Shown: positions 13,143 through 25,400, numbered from the stretch's first letter. The stretch is 64,000 nt of DNA from Liquidambar formosana (GCA_039720395.1 CM077833.1:18599133-18663132); one strand, 5' to 3'. Made by a program: numbers and translations. The notes: a model not told the origin generated them from the sequence alone.

Positions 13143-13324
13143 GGATGCTGATCAAGTAAGCACATGCTGATATAACTCATATTAACACTCGCATTAGGAG
13201 TTATACCTTTTGTATTAGTGGGATATGAGGTACATTGGATCAATGCAAGCGGTATAATTTTCAATGCATGATACTGATATAACTTATATCAACACGTGCT
13301 AATGAGAACATAACCGTGTGTATA
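12576..13324. other. Intergenic DNA with family C repeats
   Basis: Holds poly-A tracts near 12775-12805, a CT/AT microsatellite near 13100-13142 and two copies of the palindromic family C repeat (about 12950-13070 and 13160-13312). No gene seen. Confidence 0.55.
13160..13312. repeat. Palindromic GTTGATATAA repeat (family C)
   Basis: Starts GCACATGCTGATATAACTCA and ends TGATATAACTTATATCAACA, so the ends are inverse to each other. Same family as 5030-5182 and 29935-30062. Confidence 0.5.
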
Positions 13325-14484
13325 TCTTTACTACCTATAAAAAGATGAATGTAAGAAAAACTTTTGATTGACTGATATAACCTTATTTTAATTTTTAAAT
13401 ACACAACTACCCACCCTTCTGCATATATAGGAAATATAACAATATGAAAACTATAATTCTAAAACATATACCTTAATATATTCTAAAACACATACTTTAA
13501 TATATAAAACACAAATAGGAATTTAAGGAAACGGAAACTATAATTCCTATATAATAAATAGAATATATAATAATATAAAAACTATAATTCTAAAACAATA
13601 GTCGGAACACATACCTTAATATATAAAACACAAATAGGAATTCAAAGGAAACGAAAATTATAACCTATATAATAAATAAACAGCTGGATTGTAAATTCCA
13701 CTTTCTCCATCAAGAGTAGTTTCAACCTTCTCTCCACCTTTTCCATTAACGGCAACTTCTCCCTTCTCTGGTTAACGGTGACTTCTCCCTTCTCTGGTAA
13801 GTTTTGCTCTACAAATCTATATTACCTATAAAAGGTTGAATCTCATAAAAACTTTTGAACGACCAATATAACCTTATTTTTTTAAGAAAATTACATATCT
13901 ACCCTTCCTTTAATTGAAACACATAATAAACATTCTTATCATTTGGTAACAAATGAAAGTTAGATTTTAATTCAAACTCTTAACAAATTAAAGTTATATT
14001 TTTATTCAAATTTTGTTTTTTAGAGCAACTATCAAGTTGCATGATAATATATATGAATATAAACTCTTTAAATTAAGTTATATATGAATATAAACTCTTA
14101 TTTTTTTAAGAAAATTACATATCTACCCTTCCTTTAATTGAAACACATAATAAACATTCTTATCATTTGGTAACAAATGAAAGTTAGATTTTAATTCAAA
14201 CTCTTAACAAATTAAAGTTATATTTTTATTCAAATTTTGTTTTTTAGAGCAACTATCAAGTTGCATGATAATATATATGAATATAAACTCTTTAAATATT
14301 CCGTTTTATGAAAAAAAAAATTTTGAATACGTATATCTAAAGAGTTTTTAATCTTTCGTTGTACTTTGGAATTTTAAACTTTATCTTTTATAAAAAAAAA
14401 TATAAAATGTTTATGTATTTATTATTTTGTATAACTAATATTATTTAAAAAATTTCACGTGCAATGCACGTGTGCTATATCTAG
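13325..14484 (+). mobile_element. Non-autonomous Helitron 2, composite with a second 5' end inside
   Basis: Starts TCTTTACTACCTATAAAAAG after an A and ends with the hairpin CACGTGCAATGCACGTG, a spacer and CTAG, followed by T. The first half (13325-13816) matches Helitron 1 in order and orientation. At 13817 a second Helitron start, TCTATATTACCTATAAAAGG, begins, so two elements appear joined and share one 3' end. The second part contains a 224-bp tandem duplication (13874-14097 and 14098-14297). No protein-coding capacity. Confidence 0.7.
13874..14297. repeat. Tandem duplication inside Helitron 2, about 224-bp unit
   Basis: The segment AAGAAAATTACATATCTACC starts at 13884 and again at 14108. 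Everything between, including AGAGCAACTATCAAGTTGCA, is repeated almost without change, so the duplication is recent relative to the element. Confidence 0.85.
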
Positions 14485-14487
14485 TAT

Positions 14488-14926
14488 ATATATATAAAGT
14501 TGAATGTGAGAAAAACTTTTGATTGACTAATATACCCTTATTTTAAATTTTAAATACACAACTATCCTTCTACACAGTATACATTGATCGGAAATAGTAA
14601 ATTGGATTGAAATTAAATTAAAACATGATAAATCAAAGAAGAAATATAGGAATATAAAACATATACATAAAGAGGAATTCTAAATAAACTATAATTCATG
14701 AATTTTAAGTAAACTATAATTCGTATAAATCAAACCTTAAACCGTAACATATATCATCTCTCCATTAACAGCGGGATTCTAAATTATATTTTCTCCATTA
14801 ACAGCAACTTCAACTTTTTTTTACTTTCTCCATTAACAACAGCTTCTGCCTTTTCTGGGAAGTCTTCTACCTTTTTCTGCAACTTCTATATTCTTTTTCT
14901 TTGTACGGTAAGTTTGTCCCAACAAA
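14488..14926 (+). mobile_element. Partial Helitron copy
   Basis: Directly after Helitron 2, AAAGTTGAATGTGAGAAAAAC and TTTTGATTGACTAATATACCC repeat the 5' region of Helitrons 1 and 2. The TTTCTCCATTAACAGC and GGTAAGTTTGTCCCAACAAA segments match their middle. No CTRR 3' end was found, so the copy is truncated. Confidence 0.55.
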
Positions 14927-15263
14927 TTTCACCCATGTAATCTCTGCTTCAATTGCCAAATGATAAAAAATTTGGTTTTTTTGTTACGTTTTTGTACACA
15001 AACTTCACCCATGTTTGGTTCAATTGCGAAAATAATAAAAGCCAAGTCGATAAGAAGAAAAACAAGAGAAACAAAGATGAATTAGTTGAAAAATAAAATA
15101 AAAATAAAAATTTTATGTTTTTTTCTGCCTATAAAAAAAAAAAAAAAAAAAAAAAAAACCTAAATAAAGAGGATAAAAAAACCTCACTTGGAGTAATATT
15201 TAAAAAAAAAAAAAAATTACATATGCACGAAATCCAAATAGAAGCCATGAACAAAAAACCTTA

Positions 15264-15295
<32 letters not shown>

Positions 15296-15890
15296 AAGGG
15301 AAAACAAATCAATAATGATAATAATTAGGCATCCACCTTTTGGGTATGAGTAGAAAGCACGTGTATACTAATTATATAAAATAGAGAGACTAGAAACAAT
15401 GCAATCAAAAATTCAAAACATATATTGATTCCAAAAAAAAAAAAGATTAAACTCTCAACATACAGTCTACAAAAATTAAAAAATTTAAAAAAAAAAGGAA
15501 AAAGTTTTCAACATAAAGATCTTTGAGAATTGAGATGATTTTAATGGAGGAGTTTAGGAACTTGGTCATTTTCTGAGCACGTAAGAACGAGTGATGGAGA
15601 GAGGATCTTTGAGATGATTTTGAACTTCTAATGTGAGGATGGTAGCTAGGCGAACGTGGTCAACATCTCGATTCTGACTTCCAAGTTTGGGATTGTTAGG
15701 GTTATGTACTTTTGATTCCGATAGTTGATTTTCCTAATCAACGATAAGATTTTATTTTATTTTTTCTCATTTTATATAAAACTCTGGATAATGCTTTTAG
15801 CCCTTCACTGCCTAACACATGATGGCCACATGTTGACTATAATTTAAGGTTGCTAATCAAACATCAACACGTGGCAAAACTTAGCAAGTC
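14927..15890. other. Intergenic AT-rich DNA with long poly-A tracts
   Basis: Contains long A-runs near 15131-15160 and 15276-15297. I found no coding sequence and no transposon ends. Confidence 0.5.
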
Positions 15891-16270
15891 TTTAATCAAA
15901 GACTAATTAATGGTTCTTTAGTCTAATGGTATGTCCCATCTCAATAGGAGTTTGGGATTTGTGGAGGTATTGATTTCAACCCTGCATGGGATATGTATAT
16001 TCTCATATCAATATTTTCTACAAAAAAATAAAAATAAAAATAAAAATTATTAAAGACTGATTTACTCATAAATAAAATGAGAACCTCCGAATCTCATAAA
16101 ATGACGTATTTCATCTTAATAGGGTATTGGGTTTCTGTAGGTCGTGGTTTCGATCCCATATAGAGTACATGTCTCCTATCTTTTGCCAGGGAAAAAAAAA
16201 AATTATCAAAGACTAATTAATTTATTCAAAAATAAAATAAGAACCTTCCAATCCCATAAATAATAGATTT
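15890..16270 (+). repeat. Tandem repeat with tRNA-like B-box, SINE-like
   Basis: Units of about 155 bp start near 15893, 16048 and 16204, each marked by AAAGACTAATTAA or AAAGACTGATTTA. The first two units contain a tRNA-like box (GATTTCAACCCTG at about 15978, GGTTTCGATCCCA at about 16150) after a TAGTCTAATGG-like or equivalent stretch. This suggests a tRNA-derived SINE that was later tandemly copied. The boxes are diverged and I could not fold a tRNA. Confidence 0.45.
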
Positions 16271-16469
16271 TTCAAAAGTGATGATGCGGGTCTTATTAGG
16301 AACTTAAGTTAGCTTCTGTGAAATGAACCTTCGGAAGGAATGTAGACTATAGAACATCAGTTAAAAAAAAGTATGAGTACAAAACTTTTTGTTTTATTTA
16401 GCATAGACTTATTTTATTCATTGTTGGAAGTTATATTTGCCTAAAAATATTTCATCAAAAATAAAAATA

Positions 16470-16512
<43 letters not shown>

Positions 16513-16775
16513 TATTATTATTCACACCCTTATTTTATTCATTATTTATCTTTTAAAATTAAATTACATTCTCTAACAAAATAAAAAAAAATTAGTCACG
16601 TGATAGTATTGTGAAGTTGGCTAAGATTCTCCCAATTGATTGAGTACTGGTCTATCGATATGCAAACAATCTGATCACGAGCCTGCAGTGGGCCCTTTTG
16701 AACTCTAAAATCAGGTTTGGGCCCACTTTGTTCTCATAAGCGAATAGAAGGAAAGGGAAGTAAGGATTTGATAGA
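16271..16775. other. Intergenic DNA, (AT)n tract
   Basis: Carries an (AT)n microsatellite near 16476-16508. Nothing else is recognised. Confidence 0.5.
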
Positions 16776-17173
16776 GGGAACGGCTATTGCAACCCCCATT
16801 GTTATCATCCCACCCCTTTACTTTTAATTTTTAAAATTTGATGAAAAATATAAAAGGTTTTTACAAAAATCGGTTGTTTGGTCCACTAGAAAACATCATT
16901 TTTAATAACTTTGTAGAAAAAATTTTTTCCAAAATCTATCGTTTAAATAGACTTTTTGGCAAAAAATGAAATAAATGTTATAAATGGTTAAAAAATATAT
17001 TTAAACGATAGATTTAGGAAAAACTTTCTTTTACAAAGTTGTTCAAAATGATGTTTTCTAGGGGATATAATGGCCGATTTTCATAAAAACCTTTTATATT
17101 TTGCATAAAACCTTAAAAACCTAAAAGATAGGGGGTGGGGTGATAAGAATGAGGGGTTGCGATAGCCGTTCCC
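16776..17173. mobile_element. Palindromic Mutator-type MITE, family A copy 1
   Basis: 398 bp from GGGAACGGCTATTGCAACCC to the inverse GGTTGCGATAGCCGTTCCC. It is flanked by the perfect 9-bp duplication TTTGATAGA (16767-16775 and 17174-17182). The arms stay complementary inward: AAAACATCAT, AATCTATCGTTTAAATAGAC and their inverses TATTTAAACGATAGATTT and ATGATGTTTTC. The whole element can therefore fold into one long hairpin. No coding sequence. The 9-bp duplication points to a Mutator-class transposase acting in trans. Confidence 0.9.
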
Positions 17174-17182
17174 TTTGATAGA

Positions 17183-18060
17183 ACTTGTGAGTTGTAAGGC
17201 TTCATAGTGGTCACGATTCACAACCAGATTTTGTCACATATTGGTGGGTTGGGCTGAAGCTAGAGCCCAATCCATAGAGAGCCTAATTATGCATCATCCA
17301 TGATATTAGGCCTTGAATCATTCATTTTTGGCTGAATTTGGTGCAACAAACTCCATAGGTTTCATTAATCATTCAGTCATGCACTTGTGATTCCCTTTGC
17401 AAATTGTAATTTAATTGCAATTTTTTCCCTTCACACACACACAGAGTTAGCTAGACTAGCTTGTTTGGTTCGCCAAGTTATATGTCTGAGTAACCGCATG
17501 GCACCACAGAGAGAGGGCAAAAATATCAAAGAGGATTATCTCCCTCTAGTTTTTTTGGGAACCTGATCTGGGTATCAGACCTTCGGCCGACTAATCTCCG
17601 AGAATAATGATTAAGTAACATTCTTGCTTACCCAAGAGTTTTAGTAATACTCAATTGTACTAAGCACCAAGACTGTAAAGGGTCAGATCGAGCGGAGTCA
17701 GAAAGTAGGTTATTCAGGCTTGTCTTGATTACTTAACGAGCTCAAATATAAGTTTGAAGTTCAGTTGTTTATGTTAATTACAAGTGAGCCCAACCCTTTT
17801 GTGGAGCCATTCTTGAGTCGAGCTCAAGTAGTTTGGTTATTTGAAGTGGTATTAAGCTCATTTAACCAACTAATAGTCTACACAAGCTTAGCTTAATGAA
17901 TTATAAGAACAAGCTAATGGGACTATACTTCCCCCTTCAAAGGCGAGGGTTTAAAGGAGGTTGTGGTTTCAATTCCTCTGGGTGCAACTGTATGGGATGG
18001 GTTATTGCCATTGTGTAGCCCAAGGGCCCATTGGGCTCTTCCTGAATGAGAAAATACAAA
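17183..18060. other. Intergenic DNA, no gene seen
   Basis: Near 17895-18020 a stretch contains GTTGTGGTTTCAATTCCTC and GGGTGCAACTGTATGGGATG, which looks like a diverged tRNA-derived SINE. The evidence is too weak to list it on its own. Nothing else is recognised. Confidence 0.45.
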
Positions 18061-18471
18061 GGGAACGGCTATTGCAACCCCACAATATTATCACCCCACC
18101 CCACCCCACATCCTTTAGATTTTTAAGGTTTTATACAAAATATAAAAAGTTTTTATAAAAACCGGCTCGTGAAGTCCACTAGAAAACATCATTTTGAACA
18201 ACTTTGTAGAAGAAAGTTTTTCCTAAATCTATAGTTTAAATATACTTTTTAGCCATTTATAGCCTTTATTTCATTTTTCATCAAAAATCTACCTAAACAA
18301 TAGATTTTGAAAAAACTTTCTTCTGCAAAGTTATTCAAAATGATGAAATGATGTTTTCTAGTGGACTAAGTGACTGATTTTTTCAAAAACCTTTTATATT
18401 TTTCATGAAATCTTAAAAATAAAAAGGAAAGGGGTGGGGTTATAAAAATGGGGGTTGCAATAGCCGTTCCC
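18061..18471. mobile_element. Palindromic Mutator-type MITE, family A copy 2
   Basis: 411 bp with the same GGGAACGGCTATTGCAACCC ends and the same internal palindrome as copy 1. Flanked by the perfect 9-bp duplication AAATACAAA (18052-18060 and 18472-18480). It lies about 500 bp downstream of the 3' end of the gene at 18968-19938. Confidence 0.9.
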
Positions 18472-18967
18472 AAATACAAAACATGATCGTATCCATTGCC
18501 CCCACATAGCATAGGAGGTAGCGCGCGTATTACTGGCCTTATGCTGTGAACAATTTGTTAAGCTTCCGATTCTATTATTGTTATTATTATTATTATTAGC
18601 ATTCAAAAAAGTTTACTTCATAACCTTGAGACATGCTCAGGGTTACATGAAAAGTGTTTCCTAGCAAGCTTCCATCTTTGTGCTATTTATATATTCCTTT
18701 CTTTTCTTTTGAAAAAAAGAGTACCATCTTTTGTGGTGGGGTCTTTCATTTCATGTAATAACTTTCATTCAAAAGGAATTGATTGATGTCACCTTCAAAT
18801 TCTACCAAAACAAATGATGGACTGATTCAATTTTCATGGGGCACCCGCGCACATACGCCTAAGATTAAGAACAAGCCCCAATTCCATTCCAACCTGTATA
18901 TTTATGTACACTAAATGGTGGCTGCATGTGCTAACTTGATTCGGCCGGTGAGTACTTGGGGAGGCCG

Positions 18968-19141
18968 CTACTTCTGCACTTGTATTATGATCTTTTCCAT
19001 TCGTGTAGACTTGCATGGACAAGGCATTGCTACGAACTTTGGGACCTCATCCCCAGGCATTAAGACTATAAATCTTTCCTCTTGAATTTTCTTTGCTTTC
19101 TGATGGAGAAAACAAGATGAGTCAAATAATCTCATTTTGAA

Positions 19142-19222
<81 letters not shown>

Positions 19223-19646
19223 AGCTTCGAACAAAAAAATTGAATATCTATTTTAGGTTGTAATTTGTGCTGTAAAAAGAATTAAATAAAAGGTTATTCT
19301 TTTATAAAAATCCACTTGCAAAGGATAAGAATATGTACAAATCAATGGCATGAAAAACCACTAGTATCAAAGAAATTAAGATATTAATTGGCCTAGGATG
19401 AATAATAAAAAATAAAAAATCGAAAATAAAAAGGAAAGAAAAGATCATGGTAACTATTTTCCGATCCGCCAAGCGAAAAGAATATATATAAAATTATTAT
19501 TTTAAAAGCTACTTCAAAAACTAAGAAGAAGAACACATAACTCTTCTTAGTCATTACTGGCCGAGCAAGTAGCAGGAACATATAAGAAAAGTAATTCTTT
19601 TGGGGAAACAAAAATGATTGGTAAAGAAGAAGGGAAGCGATTTAAT

Positions 19647-19690
<44 letters not shown>

Positions 19691-19938
19691 CCAATTCAAA
19701 AAAATGAAAAAGAAAAGGAACAAACCATGTAAGGAGGACTAGAATCAGAGGGTGAAGAAGGAGTATCTGCTTCGACATCGTCGGTTCCATTGGGGGAAGA
19801 TCGAAGGAGAACTCGGAGCTTATCCCAATGGTAGCAACAAGTGAAGAAAAGACTCATGCAAAATAACAATATCACAAGAAGTAGTAGGCCTAGAGGGAAC
19901 CCTATGGATGGCCTTGATGATCCTTCCTCACGAACCAT
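18968..19938 (-). CDS. Small single-pass membrane protein, At5g65660-like (two exons)
   Basis: Exon 1 is 19726-19938 and exon 2 is 18968-19099. The 626-bp intron has a GTTTGT donor and a CCATCAG acceptor and keeps the frame. The product is 114 residues. After MVREEGSSRPSIGFPLG comes one hydrophobic segment (about residues 15-32), then CCYHWDKLR and an acidic, Ser/Pro-rich tail. Exon 2 carries VLMPGDEVPKFVAMPCPC, the hallmark of this plant family, annotated in Arabidopsis as hydroxyproline-rich glycoprotein. No biochemical role is established to my knowledge. The start was chosen at MVREEG because family members begin close to the membrane segment; an upstream in-frame ATG adds 17 unconserved residues. 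The protein ends right after IIIQVQK, whereas relatives, as I recall them, continue with a proline-rich tail. The DNA after the stop still reads RPPQV in frame, so the stop may be a recent truncation. Confidence 0.75.
19160..19217. repeat. (AT)n microsatellite in an intron
   Basis: About 58 bp of AT repeats next to a poly-A run, inside the intron of the small membrane-protein gene and about 60 bp upstream of its acceptor site. Read in the sense direction, a T-rich tract sits between it and the acceptor. Confidence 0.95.
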
Positions 19939-22069
19939 GATCTTGATCCCTATCCTTTCTTCTCTCATACAAATAAAAAACACAAGCAAACTTATGCCAT
20001 ATTTTCAATTGCTAATATGGTTTTCCCAGAGGGAGTTGCTCAAGGGGTGCTGTTGTGAGGTGCTGGTAGGTGTCTGTGACAGTATATATATATATATATA
20101 TTATATCTTCTATTTATAATATTGTGGGTGTATGTGGGTGTTGGTAGATTGCGTACGTGTAGCCGTACACTTCATGCTTGGTACGGAAGTGGTCGGTCCC
20201 AATTGCAGCTGAAATTGGTTGTTGTGTTTGTTGAAAGGTCTTTGCAAAGAGGAAAATTAAAGAAGGCCATTAGTGATCGAGTACATGAAGGTGGCATTTT
20301 CTTCATCATATGTGCAACCAATCTCTGTCACATTACATATATTAATATATGTAATGAATATATATATAACATGATGGTTCGTAAATAATATTTTTTTATT
20401 TTTTACCGGACATCTGGATATGAAATATATATATGTCGTGTGTTCAACCATCAGTCATTGCTAACAGACTATCATATATGCATGGATCTTTTTATGTATA
20501 TGTCATTTTGTAGCTCCAAATGCAATTTCATATGGCTGCATGAACAGCATAATATGAAAAAGGGAAGAGAAAGAGATAAAACCAACCTAATTCCATCATA
20601 TGAAGACTGAAAAAGGAATTGAGACTTACCATTTGATTAGTTCCATTTATGTACCAATGTTTACGAAGGCGGTGTGTGGCCAAACTAGAAGCTAGCCCTA
20701 GTACTCATAAGCTAGGTCTTTGTGGGCTTAATCGGCCGGGAACCTTACACGAAGTGCAAGATTAATTAGGAGCTGATTGATTCAGATAATTCGATAGTTT
20801 GAGTTTTAATCTATGCAAAAAAAACATGTCCTTATCTCATGAATGAGGTAGAAAATTAAAATAGCTTTACTCAAATGATTATCAGATTATAAAGGTGATT
20901 CACAGGCCGAAATATTATTGAAAACTTATACGACGACAAATGAATCTAGACATGATATAACAAATCAATCGTTGTCTTGTTTAGCACTGTGATGTGAGGC
21001 TATTTACGTCTTCAGTTATTCTCTTCCTTAATTGCTCATTGGCCAACAATTCTTGGCCTAACTTTACTGTGCATTTTGATGCTTCCTAACCCCCCATCAG
21101 TCACATTACCAATTACCAATTAAAGCAAAATGGTATGGCACTCCAATGATTTCAAGGCATTCATACATATCTCTCTCAATAATCTTTTACCCTTTTGTGC
21201 CATTTTTCTTCTTAGATAATCATGGAGTTATACGCAGCTGCTTATATAGTTTCCGTGAAAGAGTGAGCCTCTGAAGAGATAATGAGCCTAATAGAAAATT
21301 ATCGATTTGAAAAGAAACCTCGCAAGATGTACCTTATGTAAAAAGTAATGCATATATAATTATGGAACACCCCGAGCTGAGGGCAGAATGGTGAGTGCTT
21401 AGGGTGCCGATTTTATTATTCTTTGATGTTTTTAGTTCTCTTTTTGAATTAACATTAAAAAAAAAAGAAAAAAAAAAGGGGGGTTTCAAAATGCATCTCG
21501 ATCTTACCCTCTTCCCAATTTGCTTCTCTAGAAAAGGTATGATTCCTTCTTCTAACCCTAACAACGACAAAAAATGATTATCACGTACAATAGCTCTCTT
21601 GAATCTATCTCTTTTTTTTCCCCTCCCACTGCCATCATCATCGATCATCATCATCATCCCCACTAGCACGACGTTGCATATACGTCCATCCCTTGAAGAG
21701 GCCGGATTTGCAGAGGGTCCCTAGCTAGGGCAGTAAATCATTAGTGAAGGAGAGGTCTTTCGCAGACAGGAGATCATGGTGGGGTTCTTATTGGGCTAGC
21801 TTATCTTAAATAGCTAGATAGATTGGTGCATAATGATGCAACATCCCATTTTCCCTTTTTTAATTGATCCTTTGAATATAGTTGCTAAGATTAGGTCCTA
21901 GTCGTTTTCCATGCCCATCTATTCAGATACTTGTAATTCCACTTTCAACACAAAGTGGCAAGTGTTATAATTTAAAACCTAACAAAGCTTATGAAAGATT
22001 GTCAGATGGACAGTGCTTACAAGAAATGGAGATTTTTTAACATATATATGAAATTATTATTATTATTTT
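19939..22069. other. Upstream region of the small membrane-protein gene, plus intergenic DNA
   Basis: A TATATATATATA tract at about 20083-20100 lies about 150 bp upstream of the minus-strand start and could serve as a TATA region, though such tracts are common here. The rest to 22069 holds no gene that I can support. Confidence 0.4.
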
Positions 22070-22424
22070 GGATAAATTACAGATAATCCCCCTGAAGTAT
22101 AAGAGAGTTAGCAGATAACCCCCCTTATGTTTTAATTTTGTTAATGTGCTTCCCTTATGTTTTAATTTTTGTCAATGTGTCCCACTGTCACTCATCGTCG
22201 ATGAAATTTGATGAAAATTAATCATATGACTATGCACGTGATACCGTTAACAGACCCGTATTGTCCAAAATCGTTGGAACTCTCGTCGGCATCATGGCCA
22301 ATTGGGTGACGATCAATGATTGGTTTTGTCTTCCAATTGAATTGAGAGCACATTGACAAAATTAAAACATAAAAAAAATTATCTGCTAATCCCTATACTT
22401 AGGGGAGTTTTCTACAAGTTACCC
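22070..22424. mobile_element. Mutator-type MITE (GGATAAATTACAGATAA end)
   Basis: 355 bp starting GGATAAATTACAGATAATCC and ending CTACAAGTTACCC. Flanked by the perfect 9-bp duplication TATTATTTT (22061-22069 and 22425-22433). The ends are imperfect inverse repeats (GATAATCCCCCTGAAGTATAAG against CTTAGGGG-type sequence). No coding sequence. Confidence 0.7.
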
Positions 22425-22433
22425 TATTATTTT

Positions 22434-25400
22434 TTATTTTTCCTTTGAGTGTGGGTTTAGTGGATGCCTGAAGGGCTGCACAGGTCGGCAGAGGCTGCTT
22501 TCTTACAAAAGAAAGACAAAACCACTGTTTAGAGCACTTGTACTAATCATTCATTTCTTCCGTTTTTATTTACCAATCCTTCCAAAGTTAATTGTATTTG
22601 TATAACATGGCATGATAGTGGGAGATATTAGTAATTTAAAATAGAAGAAAAGTGATTGATAAATTACATATTTTATGTTTTTAACTTTCAATTACTATTC
22701 AAGATGTTGAGACAGCAGCCGATGCCCTATGAATTGCTAACACTGACATGAAATTTTTCGTACAGTTTCTCTCTACGACTGACTAGAAATAATAGGTAGT
22801 TAAGGGAAAAGATTTTTTTTTTTTACTAGACATCCAATGAAATCTAAATATTTCACAAGACGTGTGGCTCACATGATATGAACGATCTAAATTTTATTGG
22901 ATCATCTATTGCAATAAAAAAGATTTTTACTTCATAGTTAGCATACATTTATAACATTTATTTGCAAATATTTAAGTAAAAAAAACCAGTAAGAAATAGA
23001 GGGAATTTGTGAATTAGAAATTAGTGTAGTAATCACCTACGACATCCGAAAAAAAGAAAAGAATCTCAACCATTTGGAGGGCTTGGTCTAGAATTTCATT
23101 GCTTCTTTTATTTTTATTTTTATATTTTAAATTTGGTTCCCAAAGTATAATACGTTTCACTAATGAAGCAAAATAGTGAAGGAGTACTAGAGGGCGTGGG
23201 GTGGGAACTTGCATGTTCTTTATAAAACCCTAAATCCGTCTGTTTCCCTAAATCAACTTTTCCCCACGGAGCAAAAGCTGCGTGGAAATTGCTGCTTCTC
23301 TTTTGACATTTCGTTCTACCAAACAAAAGGAGCGAAAAATGCGCTTCTTTTAAGACGTTTGTCATTTTCTTAGTTAACCCAATCCGTTTATTTATTTATT
23401 ATTAATTATTTTTTCATCAATTAAGTATCTAATCTCCCCGATAATGATTTGATCGATCCTAAGAGAAAATTAAAAAAAAAAATTTAATCCTAAGGATAGT
23501 TTAATCAACAAGGGATTTCGTCTCAAGAAATAGAGGTCTTAGAATTGATTCATTTGGGCCACCCAAACAAAGTTTCCACTATTCACGATTCTCACGGGTC
23601 CTTAGTTTTACATAATCCATTTGAGTTGTGAAGTCTTACTGAGTTCAAACTTTTCATTATTTAAAATAAAATAAAAAAGAAAAAGAAATATTAAGAGATT
23701 CCAAAATATTTATGCATCCAATTAATCCCCTTTTTATATACACCAAATAAATACAACACATAAGTCCATGGGGTGGCCTCTCTCCCCCTTCTCTTTCGTA
23801 GGAAACCAATAATCTTATTACCCACCCTATGGGCAAGGACTACCCGTCCTGGACTGGGCAACTCGGGCCGGGCTTGAAAATCCAAAACAGAAATTTCATA
23901 GGCCTTCTTCCCAGTTCCCATCACCAATTTTCCAAAAATGGGTCTCCCAGACACGTTACTCAACCCAATTCCAATCTTTCTTTTGTTTTTTTTTGGGTAA
24001 CGAAATGTCCAATCTCAATACCCTACATACCTGACAATATCTAATTCCCCCCAAAAAAAAAAAAAAACAGAAGGATTCTATTTCCTCTTTTGATTGCAAA
24101 ATAAAGTGGAATGGGAAAAAAAACTGAGATGAAAAAGAGGGCTCCTTTTTTTTTTCCTTTTTTTTTATAGTGAAATTCGAGATCCAACCATAGGGTAAAT
24201 TTTTCATTGTTTAAGAAATCAAAACAACCTGAAACATTACTCGAATTTTTTTTTTTTTTTTTTCTTTTCCGTTTGAAAGCTTTCTCGTCAGCCAACTAGT
24301 GGACAGGGGTCCTCTCAAGAAATAATAAAATCAGTGCGAGGAAGCTTGGGTTATTCAAAGTGAGGTCTTAAGAAGGATGAGTTTGGCTTTATAAAATTAA
24401 TAAAAAAAAAAAAAATTGAACTGAGTACTCTCAAAACTCGAACCTACTCTTTTGTGCTTGGTAGTCCGAGACTTTTTCTTCATATTTCTCTTCTGTTTGA
24501 TCTCGGAGTATGATGGAGACTGTTTTTACCAAGGAAAACCATTTTTTTTTTTAAGGTACTTTTGCCGAATTGAATAACAAATATAATGCAACACCCTATA
24601 GGACTTTAGTTTAGGTGAGAAGGTGACCCGTGATCTTAATAATTAAGTAAGATTATGGTCATCATAATATAATGGATTCAGGAAAGATTTCGATCATGCC
24701 ATAAAAGGAGCATTTAATTAGTAGTTGTTTATCATAATAAGGGCTACATGAAATCAAGACTTGTCGTTGACTAGGCTTCGTATTTGGTTTGGGCGACAAT
24801 GAGGTGTTGCAATTTTCATGCATTGCCTAAATCATATCAGTACAAGTGGTTGAGCTGCTACCTTGACCAAAATTAATCTTCAAATAAAATCGTGCAACAG
24901 ATAGATCAAAAGGAGAAGAGAAAAAAAAAAAATCAGAATTTTGTTAGAAGCACGAGTTTTCATCATTAGAGGTGGGGAAAAAAACCTAGCTACAGAATAT
25001 CCTTTTGTTAGCTAAAGACAGGCCATGCAGGGCGGCCATCCACATGTGTCCCAAAGTGATACCTTTCATTGGAAAGAAGCTAGTGTGTTTTAAATTTTCC
25101 ATCTAATTCTGTTAAGAGTCTTGTGTTCACAAGCTTGCTTAATAATGATTGAATTAGGCATGTCTCCATTATACCATGCGTTATCATTGCTTTGTTTAAA
25201 CCGCTCTTTCGCCTTTAAATATCATCACACATTTAAACAATCTATGTTCTAACCAAGTTCAGTATGTTTAGTTTGCATGTATTCCTCTCTCGAACATATG
25301 TGAGTCTTGTATATACCATGTATGTATGTTAGGTAGTGTGTATTAGAGACAATCAAGAAAAGGTTGATTATGAAAGCATACAAAAATCTCTCCAAGGCTA

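Noticed and set aside
18403..18606. Open frame beginning with an Asn run
   Set aside because: The Asn run comes from an ATT trinucleotide repeat, and the rest lies across the end of a MITE.
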